A DNA stretch of 64,000 bases from Streptomyces sindenensis (GCF_014649035.1 NZ_BMSG01000009.1:141367-205366), one strand, 5' to 3'. Shown: positions 49,862 to 64,000, counted from the stretch's first letter. A program made the numbers and translations. The notes: a model not told the origin generated them from the letters alone.

Positions 49862-52046
49862 GTGACACCTCTGACCACCAGCGCGTTCGACCTCCCCGAC
49901 CGGCTCTCCCCCAAGGCCGATCCGGTGCTGATCGCCGACGACGAGCAGCACTTCGCGGCCATCGCCCACTGCCTGGAACAGTCGGTCGCCGAGCTGACCG
50001 AACGGCTCGCGGCCGAGCGCCGCGCGCCCGGCGGGGCGAGCCGGGCCGCGATGGACCGGGACGTGGAGATCCACCGGCTGACCGCCCGGCTGCGCACCCT
50101 GTCCCGGTTCGGCCTCGACCTGTGCCTCGGGCGCATGGTCCCCGCCGACGGCTCCGGCCCGCTGTACGTGGGACGGCTCGGCCTCACCGACAGCACGGGC
50201 CGCCGGCTGCTGGTCGACTGGCGCTCCCCCGCCGCCGAGCCGTTCTTCGGAGCCACCCACGGCGACCCGATGGGCCTGGTGAGCCGCCGCCGCTACCGGT
50301 GGACCGGCGGCCGGGTCGGCGACTACTGGGACGAGGTGTTCGCCCCGGAGGGGCTGGCCGGGCATGCCGCGCTGGACGACCGGTCCGCGTTCATCGCCAC
50401 TCTGGGCTCCACCCGGTCGGCCCGGATGCGCGATGTGCTGGGCACCATCCAGGCCGACCAGGACGCCGTCATCCGGGCGGGTTCCCGGGGCGCGCTCGTC
50501 GTCGACGGCGGGCCCGGCACGGGGAAGACCGTCGTCGCCCTGCACCGCTCCGCGTATCTGCTGTACGCCGACCCGCGCCTCGGCCACCGTCGCGGCGGGG
50601 TGCTGTTCGTCGGGCCCAACGAGCCCTACCTCGGGTACGTCGCCGATGTCCTGCCGAGCCTCGGGGAGGAGGGGGTCCGGACGTGCACCCTGCGGGACCT
50701 CGTCGCCGAGGGGGCGGCGGCGGTGCCCGAGACCGATCCCGAGGTGGCACGGCTGAAGGCGTCGGCGGAGCTGGTGAAGGCGGTCGAGCCGGCCGTCCGG
50801 TTCTACGAGGAGCCGCCCGCCGAGGGCGTACGGGTGGAGACGCACTGGTCGGACATCTGGCTGAGTGCCGCCGACTGGGCCTCGGCGTTCAGGGCATCGG
50901 ATCCGGGCACGCCGCACAACGAGGCGCGCGACCAGGTCTGGGAGGAGCTGCTCACGATCCTGGTGGACAAGCACGACGGCGACGCCCCGGCGGAGGGACT
51001 GCGCGCCTCACTGCGGCAGAACCGGGAGCTGTTCGCCCGCTTCGACCGCGCCTGGCCGCTGATCGAAGCAGCCGACCTGGTCGGCGACCTCTGGTCCGTA
51101 CCCGCGTATCTGCGCACGTGCGCCCCCTGGCTGACCGCCGACGAGGTCCGGCGGCTGCGGCGGGCGGACGCGCGGGCCTGGACGGAGTCCGACCTGCCGA
51201 TCCTGGACGCGGCACGGCAGCGGCTCGGCGATCCGGAGGCGTCCCGGCGCCGGCGCCGCCACGAGGCGCCGGCGCCGCCACGAGGCGGCGGCCGCCGCCG
51301 AGCGGGAGCGGATGGACCGGGTCGTGGAGAGTCTGCTCGCCGACGAGACACTGGCCGACGCGGACGCGGACGGCGAGGGTGCGCTGGTGATGCTGCGCGG
51401 GGATGACCTGCGGGAGTCCCTGGCCACCGCCGACCGGCCGAGCGGGGTGGAACCGGATGTGCTGGCCGGACCGTTCGCGCACATCGTCGTGGACGAGGCC
51501 CAGGAACTGACCGACGCCCAGTGGCAGATGCTGATCCGGCGCTGCCCGTCCCGCAGCTTCACCGTCGTCGGGGACCGTGCACAGGCCCGGAACGGGTTCC
51601 CCGAGACCTGGCGGGAGCGGCTTGAGCGGGTCGGTCTCGACCGGATCGCCCTGGCCTCGCTGACCGTCAACTACCGCACGCCGGAGGAGATCATGGCGGA
51701 GGCGGCGCCGGTGATCCGGGCCGCCCTCCCGGACGCCAATGTGCCGGTCTCCGTCCGTGGCAGCGGTATCCCGGTCGCCCACGGCCGCGCCGAGGACCTG
51801 GACACGGTCGTGGGCGAGTGGCTCGCCGCGCACGAGGACGGAACCGCCTGTGTCATCGGGGCCCCGGATTTCCGGGCGACGGCCCGGGTGCGGTCGCTGC
51901 CCCCGGAGCTGTCGAAGGGTCTGGAGTTCGACCTGGTCGTGCTCGTCGGACCGGAGACGTTCGGCGATGGCCTCCGGGGAGCCGTCGACCGGTATGTGGC
52001 GATGACCCGGGCGACCCGGGAACTCGTGATCCTGAACCGATCCTGA
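49862..52046 (+). pseudogene. helR: HelD/HelR-like RNA polymerase helicase, frameshifted by a 19-bp duplication
   Basis: The first frame (49862-51406) encodes an N-terminal helical arm and the UvrD-like domain with Walker A 'GGPGTGKTVV' (about 216-225). The second frame (51312-52046) continues with Walker B 'IVVDEAQELTDAQ', 'VNYRTPEEI' and 'RYVAMTRATRELVIL'. The break comes from an exact 19-bp tandem duplication (51247-51265 / 51266-51284). Removing one copy joins both frames through a RRRHEAAAAAERERM-type sequence into 721 codons. As written, translation would end at residue 514 without the second half. Intact proteins of this type displace rifamycins from RNA polymerase or recycle it. Confidence 0.88.
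51247..51284. repeat. 19-bp exact tandem duplication inside helR
   Basis: GCGCCGGCGCCGCCACGAG occurs twice with no spacer. 19 is 1 mod 3, exactly the shift between the two halves of the helicase gene. Confidence 0.97.
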
Positions 52047-52150
52047 GGCCGCCCGGCCGGGTGGGCTTCCTGAGGCCGCCCGGCCGGGTGGGCTTCCTGC
52101 GGCCGCCCGGCCGGGTGGGCTTCCTGCGGCCGCCCGGCCGGGTGGGCGGG
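52044..52150. repeat. 27-bp tandem repeats after helR
   Basis: Four copies of a 27-bp unit (TGAGGCCGCCCGGCCGGGTG...) start at 52044, 52071, 52098 and 52125; the last is partial. The first copy supplies the helR stop codon. Each has a CCCGGCCGGG palindrome, so the array is a row of small hairpins between two convergent genes and may act as the terminator. Confidence 0.9.
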
Positions 52151-52182
52151 GTGGCGGGGCAGGCCGCCCGGCCGGTCCGGCG

Positions 52183-53154
52183 TCAGTGCCAGGGCAGTCC
52201 GGCGCGGTGCCGCCAGTACGCCTCCGGCTCCTCGACCAGGGCGTCGAGGCTCGCCCGCTGCTCGTCGTCCAGGTCGACGACGGCGGCGTGCAGATTGCCG
52301 GAGAGCTGGCCGACCGTGGCGGCGCCGGAGAGCACGACGCCCGCCCAGGGCTGGTGCAGGACGAGCGCGAGGGCGACCGCGTCGCCGCCCACGCCCGCGT
52401 CGGCGGCGATCTCCTGGAACACGGCCGGGGCCTCGTCCCCGGCGAGCCGCCCGTTCGCCATGCCCTCCTTGACGATCACGGTGAGCCCGGCGTCGTGGGC
52501 CTCGGCGAGCGCGGGGGCGGCCGAGGTCTCCAGGGCGTTGTAGGTGGCCTGGACGGTGCGGAAGAGGGGTTCGCCGTCGACCGTGACGGCGAGGGCGGCC
52601 CGGATCGCGTCGGCCTGGGCGGGCCCGCTGGTGGAGAGGCCGACGGTGACGCCGTCGGCGGCCAGGGCGGCGAGCCGGTCCAGCAGCTCCTTGTCGGTGA
52701 GCGCCGGGCTGTCCGGGGTGACGGAGTGGACCTGGTAGAGGCTGAGCCGGTCGCCGAGGAGGTCGCGGGTCTCGGCGTACTGGCGCTCGAAGGTGGCGAG
52801 GCTGTGGTCCTTGACCTCGTGCTCCTCGGCCTCGACGCTCCAGTCGGCGGTGTAGGTGTAGCCCCATTTGGAGCCGACGACGAGGTCGGTGAACGAGGGC
52901 CGCGCGTCCAGCCACTCGGCGAGGAACTCCTCGGCACGGCCGTAGGAGCGGGCGGTGTCGACGTACCGCACCCCCTGCGCGTAGGCGGCGTCCAGGAGTT
53001 CGTGGGTGCGGGCGCGCAGGGCGTCGGGGTCGCGGTCGGCGGGCAGGTCGCGGTCCCGGTGGAGGTTGATGTAGCCGGGCCTCCCGACGGCGGCCAGGCC
53101 GAGTCCGATGTGGGCGGTCGGGGTCGTCGCGGCGGCCAGGGCGGCGAAGGGCAT
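52183..53154 (-). CDS. Aldo/keto reductase
   Basis: 323-residue (beta/alpha)8 oxidoreductase. 'YVDTARSYGRAEEFLAEWL' holds the catalytic Asp and Tyr; 'VVGSKWGYTY' supplies the Lys; 'YQVHSVTPDSP' takes the place of the usual His. The C-terminal 'VVLSGAATVGQLSGNL' is the NADPH phosphate-binding end. The substrate is unknown. ATG with GAGGAG upstream. The gene converges with helR across the 27-bp repeats. Confidence 0.93.
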   Translation of the reverse strand: MPFAALAAATTPTAHIGLGLAAVGRPGYINLHRDRDLPADRDPDALRARTHELLDAAYAQGVRYVDTARSYGRAEEFLAEWLDARPSFTDLVVGSKWGYTYTADWSVEAEEHEVKDHSLATFERQYAETRDLLGDRLSLYQVHSVTPDSPALTDKELLDRLAALAADGVTVGLSTSGPAQADAIRAALAVTVDGEPLFRTVQATYNALETSAAPALAEAHDAGLTVIVKEGMANGRLAGDEAPAVFQEIAADAGVGGDAVALALVLHQPWAGVVLSGAATVGQLSGNLHAAVVDLDDEQRASLDALVEEPEAYWRHRAGLPWH

Positions 53155-53273
53155 CGCGGGCTCCTCGGGGTCGGGTTTCGGTTACTCCTACCCCGGTGAA
53201 CGTAGCTCGCGACACCCTTCGTGGACCTCTTACGACACCGCCACCACCTGCGCCGGCCGGACCACGCTCCGCT

Positions 53274-56011
<2,738 letters not shown>

Positions 56012-56041
56012 GGGTTTCTCCTTACGGTGCAATCACTGATG

Positions 56042-56076
56042 GGTATAACTATGCGGTCCTCCGTATTGTTTGTCAA
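56042..56076 (-). promoter_or_regulatory. argG promoter with ARG-box-like site
   Basis: -35 TTGACA (56071-56076), 17 bp, -10 CATAGT (56048-56053). GCATAGTTATACC (56042-56054), a partial ARG-box palindrome, covers the -10, so ArgR binding would block RNA polymerase. Confidence 0.65.
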
Positions 56077-56299
56077 AGCGGCAAGTCAGAGGAGTGCTCT
56101 TGACCGTCCGGCGGGAAAATATCGACGCTTCCGGTCCGGAAGACCCCTGGGGCCAGAGGCGCCCGGCCCGGGGTACCGGTGACGTCCCGCCCGGGTACGC
56201 GGCCCGGTCCGGCAGGGGCGGTACGCCGGGGGCGGTCCGCTGGGCCGTACGGAGTACGTGCGGTGGGGCGCCGCCCCCGGCCGCCGTACGGTCCGGAGC

Positions 56300-57010
56300 A
56301 TGCGCAGACCACTGGTGACCGCCGCCGTACTCCTCGCCCTGGCCGGCTCCCTCGGGGCCGCGCCCGCCGGCGCCTCCGACGTACCGCCCCTGCCGGACCG
56401 GCTGGCGGACACGGGCGGTGGTTCGCAGCTGATCACGGCCGAGGCCCCCGACACCGGCTCGACCACCGGAACGGTCACCTGGTGGGAGCGGCGCGGGGGC
56501 CGGTGGGCGGAAGCGGGGTCCGCGCCCGCGCGGTTCGGGGCGAACGGGCTGGCCGAGGGGGCGACCCGGGAACAGGGCACCAGCACCACACCGACCGGGC
56601 TGTACGAGCTGCCGTACGCCTTCGGCATCGAGGACGCCCCGGCGGGGACGACGTATCCGTACCGGAAGGTGAACGAGGACTCCTGGTGGTGCCAGGACAA
56701 CGAGTCGGTGGCGTACAACCGCTGGGTGGAACCGCGGCCCTCGCACTGCCGGGCGGCGGAGGCCGAGCACCTGATCTCCTACGGCACGCAGTACGCGCGG
56801 GCGCTGGTGATCGGCTTCAACTACGAGCAGCCGGTGCTGGGCCGGGGCGCGGGGATCTTCCTGCATGTGAACGGGCGTGGGGCGACGGCGGGTTGTGTGT
56901 CCGTGCCCGCCGACGCCATGGCGGAGATCCTGGCGTGGGCGGACCCCGAGCGCGAACCGCACATCGCGGTCGGGACCGCCTCGGGCCCGACCGCGATCAC
57001 GCGCTACTAG
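56300..57010 (+). CDS. Secreted L,D-transpeptidase-family (YkuD) protein
   Basis: 236 residues: signal peptide ('RRPLVTAAVLLALAGSLGAAPAGA'-type, cleavage after AGA), then a YkuD domain with 'TPTGLYELPYAFG' and the catalytic region 'FLHVNGRGATAGCVSVP' (His ... SxGC variant with Ala-Gly-Cys). It would act on peptidoglycan outside the membrane. The usual SHGC reads TAGC, a common actinobacterial variant. The TAG stop lies within the CTAG target of the IS5-type element directly after it. Confidence 0.9.
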   Translation: MRRPLVTAAVLLALAGSLGAAPAGASDVPPLPDRLADTGGGSQLITAEAPDTGSTTGTVTWWERRGGRWAEAGSAPARFGANGLAEGATREQGTSTTPTGLYELPYAFGIEDAPAGTTYPYRKVNEDSWWCQDNESVAYNRWVEPRPSHCRAAEAEHLISYGTQYARALVIGFNYEQPVLGRGAGIFLHVNGRGATAGCVSVPADAMAEILAWADPEREPHIAVGTASGPTAITRY

Positions 57011-57874
57011 GCAGTGTCTTTCCGATCATCGGATCGTTGGTCTGGTCGTGAGGGATGGGGAGATTTCTGATGCTGCCTGGGCGGTGATGGGGCCGTTGTT
57101 GCCGCCTGCGGGTCGGGCTCGTGGCCGGTGGCGGGATCACCGCCAGGTGCTTGAGGGCATCGTGTTCAAGTTCCGTACCGGTCTGCCCTGGAGGGACCTG
57201 CCCGACCGGTTCGGGCCCTGGCAGACCGTGCACGGACGGTTCGCCCGCTGGGCGGCCGACGGCACCTTCGACCGCCTGCTGGCCGCCGCTCAGGGCCGGG
57301 CGGAGGTGGACTGGCTGGTCGCGATCGACTCCACGATCGTGCGGGCCCACCAGCACGCGGCCGCCAAAGGGGGCTCGAAGAGCGCGGGCTGGGACGCTCC
57401 CGCGGCGGGCTGACCAGCAAGATCCACCTGGCCTGCGACGGCGCGGGCAGACCGCTGGCCTTCCTGGTCACCGGAGGCAACCGCAACGACTGCACCCAGG
57501 CCGAAGCCGTCATCGGCCGCATCCGCGTGGCCGGTCCGGGAGCAGGACGACCCCGGACCCGGCCCGACCACGTGGTCGCCGACAAGGGTTACTCCGCCCG
57601 CGCCTTCCGGGCCTACCTGCGACGGCGCGGGATCAAGGCCACGATCCCCGAACGCACCGACCAGCTCGCCGGCCGCAGACGGCGCCGGGAACGGCCCTGC
57701 GGATTCGACCGGGCTACCTACCGGCGACGCAACGTCGTCGAACGCTGCTTCCACCGCCTCAAACAATGGCGCGGCATCGCCACCCGCTACGACAAACGCC
57801 CCGACCGCTACCTCGCCGCCATCACCCTCGCCAGCACCCTCATCTGGCTCGATCAATGATCGACAAGACGCTAC
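57011..57874 (+). mobile_element. IS5-family insertion sequence, 864 bp, flanked by CTAG
   Basis: Ends: GCAGTGTCTTTCCGATCATC at the left and, in reverse complement, GTAGCGTCTTGTCGATCATT at the right (15 of 20 match). Both sides are flanked by CTAG (57007-57010 and 57875-57878), a YTAR target as used by IS5 relatives. The left CTAG contains the stop of the transpeptidase gene. One transposase in two frames fills the element. Its right CTAG is also the left flank of the MITE-like element. Confidence 0.9.
57048..57859 (+). CDS. IS5-family DDE transposase in two overlapping frames
   Basis: Frame A (57048-57413, GTG start, 121 residues) has 'WRDLPDRFGPWQTVHGRFARW' and the first catalytic Asp in 'VAIDSTIVRAHQHAAAKGG'. 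Frame B, one base back, runs from about 57362 to the TGA at 57857-57859. It has 'GRSRGGLTSKIHLACDGAG', the second Asp in 'HVVADKGYSA' and the Glu in 'RRNVVERCFHRLKQWR' (Y-R-E-K-like). All three DDE residues and both halves are intact, so programmed -1 frameshifting, as in other IS5 elements, is more likely than decay. The AAAGGGGG run at 57366 is a candidate slip site. Confidence 0.88.
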
Positions 57875-57878
57875 CTAG

Positions 57879-58048
57879 GTCCTGTCGTCAAACTGCCGTC
57901 TGCCGCGCGACGCCCGGCACGCACGCTCGCGGCGTTGCCCAAATGCCCTGGTAGCTCCGCTACAAGACCATTCAGGCGCCTTGCGATCGCACGCACCGGA
58001 CGCCGCGCGGCCGCCCTCCGGGCGACGACGGCAGTTTGACGACAGGAC
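57879..58048. mobile_element. 170-bp MITE-like foldback with 22-bp perfect terminal repeats
   Basis: Starts GTCCTGTCGTCAAACTGCC and ends with its exact complement: 22-bp perfect inverted repeats (57879-57900, 58027-58048). The inner arms stay partly complementary. Flanked on both sides by CTAG (57875-57878, 58049-58052). No ORF. It must rely on a transposase elsewhere; the neighbouring IS5-type ends do not match it. A decayed relative is at 23280. Confidence 0.85.
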
Positions 58049-58061
58049 CTAGGAGAAAAGC

Positions 58062-58598
58062 TCAGCGGTCGTTCTGAGCGAGCCTCAGCAGATGGTCGGC
58101 GAGCGCCTGACCGCCGTTCGGGTCGCGGCTGATGAGCATCAGCGTGTCGTCGCCCGCGATCGTGCCGAGGATGTCGTGCAGTTCGGCCTGGTCGATGGCC
58201 GAGGCGAGGAACTGGGCCGCTCCCGGTGGCGTACGGAGCACCACCAGGTTGGCCGAGGCCTCGGCCGAGATGAGCAGTTCGGCCGAGAGCCTGCGCATCC
58301 GCTCCTCCTTGGCCGAGCCGCCCAGCGGGGCCTGCGGGGTGCGGAATCCGCCTTCGCTGGGCACCGCGTAGATCAGCTCACCGCCGGTGTTGCGGATCTT
58401 CACCGCGCCCAGCTCGTCCAGGTCACGCGAGAGCGTCGCCTGGGTGACGCTCAGCCCGTCGTCGGCGAGGAGCCTGGCCAGCTGGCTCTGCGAGCGGACC
58501 GGCTGCCGGTTCAGGATGTCCACGATCCGGCGGTGGCGGGCGGTGCGGGTCTGCGGCACGGACGGCCCGCCGTGCTCGGATTCCTGCGCCTCGGTCAT
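58062..58598 (-). CDS. argR: Arginine repressor ArgR
   Basis: 178 residues. The N-terminal winged helix is '[45 protein letters not shown]'-like in order, with the diagnostic 'TQATLSRDL'. The C-terminal arginine-binding hexamerisation domain has '[17 protein letters not shown]' and '[17 protein letters not shown]'. In the presence of arginine it binds ARG boxes and represses arg genes. Start [11 protein letters not shown]; the open frame extends upstream but overlaps argD. Last gene of argCJBDR; the MITE lies 14 bp beyond its stop. Confidence 0.96.
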   Translation of the reverse strand: MTEAQESEHGGPSVPQTRTARHRRIVDILNRQPVRSQSQLARLLADDGLSVTQATLSRDLDELGAVKIRNTGGELIYAVPSEGGFRTPQAPLGGSAKEERMRRLSAELLISAEASANLVVLRTPPGAAQFLASAIDQAELHDILGTIAGDDTLMLISRDPNGGQALADHLLRLAQNDR

Positions 58599-58623
58599 CG
58601 TCGTCGCCTCATTCTCCGGAGGG

Positions 58624-59847
58624 TCATGCTCCGGATCGTCCGTCCCCGTATGCCGCGTCGAGAGCGCTCGGCAGGATCTCCAGGAACGCGTCCACCTCCG
58701 CGTCACCGATGATCAGCGGCGGCATGAGCCGCACGACATCGGGGGCGGGCGCGTTCACCAGGAGGCCGGCTCCCTGGGCCGCCTGCTGCACCTGCGGTGC
58801 GAGGGGTCCGGTGAGCACGATACCCAGCAGCAGGCCACTGCCGCGGACATGGGATACCAGCGGGTGCCCCAGTGCCTCCACGCCGTCGCGGATCTTCTCG
58901 CCGAGCCGCTTGACGTTGTCGAGCGTGCCGTCGGCCGCAAGGGTGTCCAGGACGGCGAGTCCGGCGGCGCAGGCGACCGGGTTGCCGCCGAACGTCGTGC
59001 CGTGGTGACCCGGCTTCAGCAGGTCGGCCGCCGGGCCGAAGGCGACCGTCGCGCCGATCGGCAGACCGCCGCCGAGCGCCTTGGCGAGCGTGACGACGTC
59101 CGGCTCGACGCTCTGGTGGGCCTGGTGCTCGAACCACTGGCCGCAGCGCCCGATGCCGGTCTGCACCTCGTCGAGGACGAGCAGCGTCCCGGTCGCCCGG
59201 GTGATCTCCCGGGCGGCCTCCAGGTAGCCCTTGGGCGGGACGACGACGCCGTTCTCGCCCTGGACGGGTTCGATGATGACCAGCGCGGTGTCGGTGGTGA
59301 CGGCCGCGCGCAGGGCGTCCACGTCCCCGTACGGGACATGGGTGACATCTCCGGGCAGCGGCCGGAACGGCTCCTGCTTCGCCGGCTGGCCGGTCAGTGC
59401 GAGTGCGCCCATCGTCCGGCCGTGGAAGCCGCCGTCGGTCGCGACCATGTGGGGGCGCCCGGTGAGCCGCCCGATCTTGAAGGCGGCCTCGTTGGCCTCC
59501 GCGCCCGAGTTGGAGAAGAAGACCCGGCCCTGGCGGCCGAAGAGCTGGAGCAGCCGCTCCGCGAGGGCGACCGGCGGCTCGGCGATGAACAGGTTCGACA
59601 CATGGCCGAGGGAGGCGATCTGGGTGGAGACGGCCTCGACGACGGCGGGGTGGGCGTGGCCGAGGCTGTTGACCGCGATGCCGCCGACGAAGTCGAGGTA
59701 GCGGGTGCCGTTCTCGTCCCAGACGTGGGCGCCCTGGCCGCGGACGAGCGACAGGCGGGGGGTGCCGTAGTTGTCCATCAGCGCGCCCTGCCACCGCGCG
59801 GCGAGTCCGCTCGTGGTTGCGGTGCCGGTGCCGGTGCCGGTTGTCAT
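58624..59847 (-). CDS. argD: Acetylornithine aminotransferase
   Basis: 407-residue class III PLP enzyme. It has '[24 protein letters not shown]', '[19 protein letters not shown]', '[18 protein letters not shown]' (Asp holding the pyridine N) and the Schiff-base Lys in '[14 protein letters not shown]'. It converts N-acetylglutamate semialdehyde to N-acetylornithine. The N-terminus [12 protein letters not shown] is encoded by a short ACCGGC repeat. ATG overlaps the argB stop by 4 nt. Confidence 0.96.
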   Translation of the reverse strand: MTTGTGTGTATTSGLAARWQGALMDNYGTPRLSLVRGQGAHVWDENGTRYLDFVGGIAVNSLGHAHPAVVEAVSTQIASLGHVSNLFIAEPPVALAERLLQLFGRQGRVFFSNSGAEANEAAFKIGRLTGRPHMVATDGGFHGRTMGALALTGQPAKQEPFRPLPGDVTHVPYGDVDALRAAVTTDTALVIIEPVQGENGVVVPPKGYLEAAREITRATGTLLVLDEVQTGIGRCGQWFEHQAHQSVEPDVVTLAKALGGGLPIGATVAFGPAADLLKPGHHGTTFGGNPVACAAGLAVLDTLAADGTLDNVKRLGEKIRDGVEALGHPLVSHVRGSGLLLGIVLTGPLAPQVQQAAQGAGLLVNAPAPDVVRLMPPLIIGDAEVDAFLEILPSALDAAYGDGRSGA

Positions 59848-60784
59848 GATTCCCCCAGTTCAGGACCGGTGTGTGCGTTGCCCCGGTGTACGTCGACGGG
59901 GGCGTCCGGCACGACCATGGTGCCGATGCCCTCGTCGGTGAAGATCTCCAGCAGGATCGAGTGCTGGACGCGCCCGTCGATGACGCGGGCGGTCTCGACG
60001 CCGTTGCGTACGGCGTGGAGGCAGCCCTGCATCTTGGGGACCATGCCGCTGGACAGCTCGGGCAGCAGCTTCTCCAGCTCGCTCGCGGTGAGCCGGCTGA
60101 TGACGTCGTCGCTGTGGGGCCAGTCCTCGTACAGCCCCTCGACGTCGGTGAGGACCATCAGCGTCTCGGCGTTCAGGGCGGCGGCGAGCGCGGCGGCCGC
60201 GGTGTCGGCGTTGACGTTGTAGACGTGGTGGTCGTCGGCGGAGCGGGCGATGGAGGAGATGACCGGGATGCGGCCGTCGTCCAGGAGCGCCTGGATGGCC
60301 CCGGTGTCGATGGCGGTGATCTCGCCGACCCGGCCGATGTCGACGGATTCGCCGTCGATGGTGGGCCGGTGCTGGGTGGCGGTGATGGTGTGGGCGTCCT
60401 CGCCGGTCATGCCGACGGCGAGGGGGCCGTGCTGGTTGAGGAGGCCGACGAGCTCACGCTGGACCTGGCCGGCGAGCACCATCCGGACGACGTCCATCGC
60501 CTCGGGGGTGGTGACACGCAGCCCGGCCTTGAACTCGCTGACCAGGCCCTGTTTGTCGAGCTGGGCGCTGATCTGGGGGCCGCCGCCGTGCACGACGACG
60601 GGCTTGAGGCCGGCGTGCCGCAGGAAGACGACGTCCTGGGCGAAGGCGGCCTTCAGCTCCTCGTCGATCATGGCGTTGCCGCCGAACTTGATGACGACGG
60701 TCTTGCCGTTGTGCCGGGTCAGCCAGGGCAGCGCCTCGATGAGGGTCTGCGCCTTCGGGAGTGCGGTGTGCTTCCGCGCGGCGC

Positions 60785-60788
<4 letters not shown>
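59844..60788 (-). CDS. argB: Acetylglutamate kinase
   Basis: 314 residues of the amino-acid kinase fold. '[28 protein letters not shown]', '[11 protein letters not shown]', '[29 protein letters not shown]' and '[34 protein letters not shown]' appear in order in the usual places. It phosphorylates N-acetylglutamate. The N-terminal helix before KTVVIK suggests the hexameric, arginine-inhibited type. ATG overlaps the argJ stop (ATGA). Confidence 0.97.
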
Positions 60789-63020
<2,232 letters not shown>

Positions 63021-63279
63021 ATGTTGAGGGGTCGGCAGGGATCCTCATGGGGACTGAGCGGCTGAGTTGGCGCTTCAGCGCTTGAGCCGGCCTCGCGGAG
63101 CGTTGTTGTTGGCCGCAGGAGGGCAGGCGAGGCTCACCCCCGGAGCCGCCCGCCCGGGATGCGGCTGAAGCACTGAGTCACACTCATGCACGCCGCACAG
63201 ATCCTCAGGGAGCGGAGAGCGACTCCCGGAGGGACGGGTAACAGTCCTCAGGGGGACGGGAAGCGGCGAGCGGAGGGCT

Positions 63280-63609
63280 CTACGGGACGTTGAACCGTAC
63301 GAGTGCCTCGGCGACCGGGGTGCCACTGCGTCGCGCGTAGGTCAGCCGCTCGCGCACCTCACGCAGCCCCCGGGGCCGGTATCCGGGACCGCCGCAGCAG
63401 CTCTTGTGGAAGCCCACGCCCGCGTTCAGCAGCACGGCGAGGGCGCGCCATGCCGCGGTGTCCCGGCGTCGTGGTGCCGCGAAGGCCGAGCCGGCGTGGA
63501 TCATCGGCCCCGCGCAGTTGGGGCAGGTCCGCTGCCTCGTCCTGTCGTGGGGTTGCTTGTACGACACCCGGCAGGAGAGGCAGACGTACGACGTTTTCCC
63601 GTGGCTCAT
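63280..63609 (-). CDS. Small zinc-ribbon-like protein
   Basis: 109 residues. The N-terminal ribbon has 'YVCLSCRVSYKQ' and 'RTCPNCAGPM' (two CxxC pairs), then a helical part and a Cys-Cys in 'FHKSCCGGPGYRPRGLREVRERL'. Homologues in Streptomyces are sometimes labelled deoxyxylulose-5-phosphate synthase, which this small ribbon cannot be. Function unknown. ATG start without a strong ribosome site. Confidence 0.8.
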   Translation of the reverse strand: MSHGKTSYVCLSCRVSYKQPHDRTRQRTCPNCAGPMIHAGSAFAAPRRRDTAAWRALAVLLNAGVGFHKSCCGGPGYRPRGLREVRERLTYARRSGTPVAEALVRFNVP

Positions 63610-63982
63610 CGGCTCAGCCTAGAGACGGCTGCGGGGCGCGGCCAGCGGTTTCCTCGGGCCACGCGCTCGTCGCGACGGCCCGCCGTTCCGGTTGGTCCGC
63701 TCCCGGGTCCGGAGCGCGGAGAGCCGGTGCTCGTCCCCGCTCCGTGGCGCACCGCAGGGCCGGGACACCCCCCGCGAGAGGGCAGTCAGTCGGCCGCGCT
63801 GGACCGGCTTGGACCGCAGCGAACGGGCGGTGGGTCGGGGCGGGACGGGGGTGGGGCTCGCCCGCAGGACGTCGGGCGGCAGGATACTGGTCCTGGCAGT
63901 CGCCTCACCGGGCGGGCTCGGGCGGTGAGGTCCCATCCTTAACTGATCGTTTCAGAATGCCGCCCGAAGCCGTCGGAGACAG
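63610..63982. other. Intergenic region with no gene found
   Basis: 373 bp. Open frames on both strands are Arg/Pro-rich shadows. An AT-richer patch at 63936-63957 (CATCCTTAACTGATCGTTTC) may be the promoter of the gene beginning at 63983. Confidence 0.4.
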
Positions 63983-64000
63983 ATGATGCTGCAGGCAAGC
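63983..64000 (+). CDS. Possible 5' end of a gene cut by the window edge
   Basis: ATGATGCTGCAGGC... begins five bases after a GGAG site, and an AT-rich promoter-like patch lies 30-45 bp upstream. Only six codons are in the window, so no product can be named. Confidence 0.4.

Noticed and set aside
57121..57954. 277-residue ORF through the IS element
   Set aside because: It is a third frame of the transposase gene, encoding Pro/Arg/His-rich sequence without family motifs.
63280..63609. Deoxyxylulose-5-phosphate synthase
   Set aside because: The 109-residue zinc ribbon lacks any thiamine-diphosphate domain; that label, often given to such proteins, is an annotation artefact.

Overview
The window is chromosomal DNA from a Streptomyces or very close relative. 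Evidence for this is the very high G+C with G/C-ended codons, many GTG and some TTG starts, the sporulation gene ssgB, a CGNR zinc-finger protein, an SpoU/cobalamin/methionine-uptake block and a full arginine cluster. Most of it is core-genome sequence with convergent genes closed by long perfect hairpins. I used no database; family calls rest on motifs I could read and on remembered family sequences.

Layout. 1-6 kb: yebC, pdxT and pdxS (vitamin B6), then a tightly overlapped pimA / acyltransferase / phosphatidylinositol-phosphate synthase operon, an order also found in mycobacteria. 6-14 kb: an EF-G-like GTPase with a non-canonical G4 motif, a membrane protein, a HIT protein, a potassium channel and thrS. 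14-16 kb: an uncharacterised protein translationally coupled to a DUF4365 nuclease-like protein. 16-21 kb: a DnaQ-type exonuclease, two identical tRNA-Val(CAC) genes flanking a giant membrane protein, and ssgB. 21-26 kb: a CGNR regulator, a 51-residue membrane peptide carrying a rare TTA codon, a DsbA-like protein, a GNAT, and the pabB/pabC pair. 26.3-26.8 kb: five tRNA genes (Gly-Cys-Val-Val-Val) with their promoter and terminator. 27-31 kb: small proteins, a phosphotransferase, a 49-bp tandem-repeat tract and a Ser/Thr kinase. 31-39 kb: an SpoU methylase and cobalamin genes, including siroheme-type cobA with a His-rich leader, a 1266-residue BluB-CobT fusion with a ~690-residue low-complexity N-terminus, and cobL. 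40-42.6 kb: metNIQ. 43-49.6 kb: small membrane proteins, a sigma-like factor, a glycerophosphodiesterase, an acyltransferase, and an MFS/TetR pair with its operator. 49.7-52 kb: a HelD/HelR-like RNA-polymerase helicase behind a rifamycin-associated-element-like palindrome but broken by an exact 19-bp tandem duplication. 52-63 kb: an aldo/keto reductase, argH, argG, an L,D-transpeptidase, an IS5-type element and a MITE-like foldback lying side by side at CTAG, and argRDBJC with ARG-box-like promoter sites.

The most noteworthy items are the frameshifted, RAE-linked helR-like gene; the IS5/MITE pair inserted at a CTAG that contains a stop codon, with a decayed relative 34 kb away; the BluB-CobT fusion with its very long disordered extension; the coupled DUF4365 pair; and several tandem-repeat tracts, one of them in the cobL leader region.
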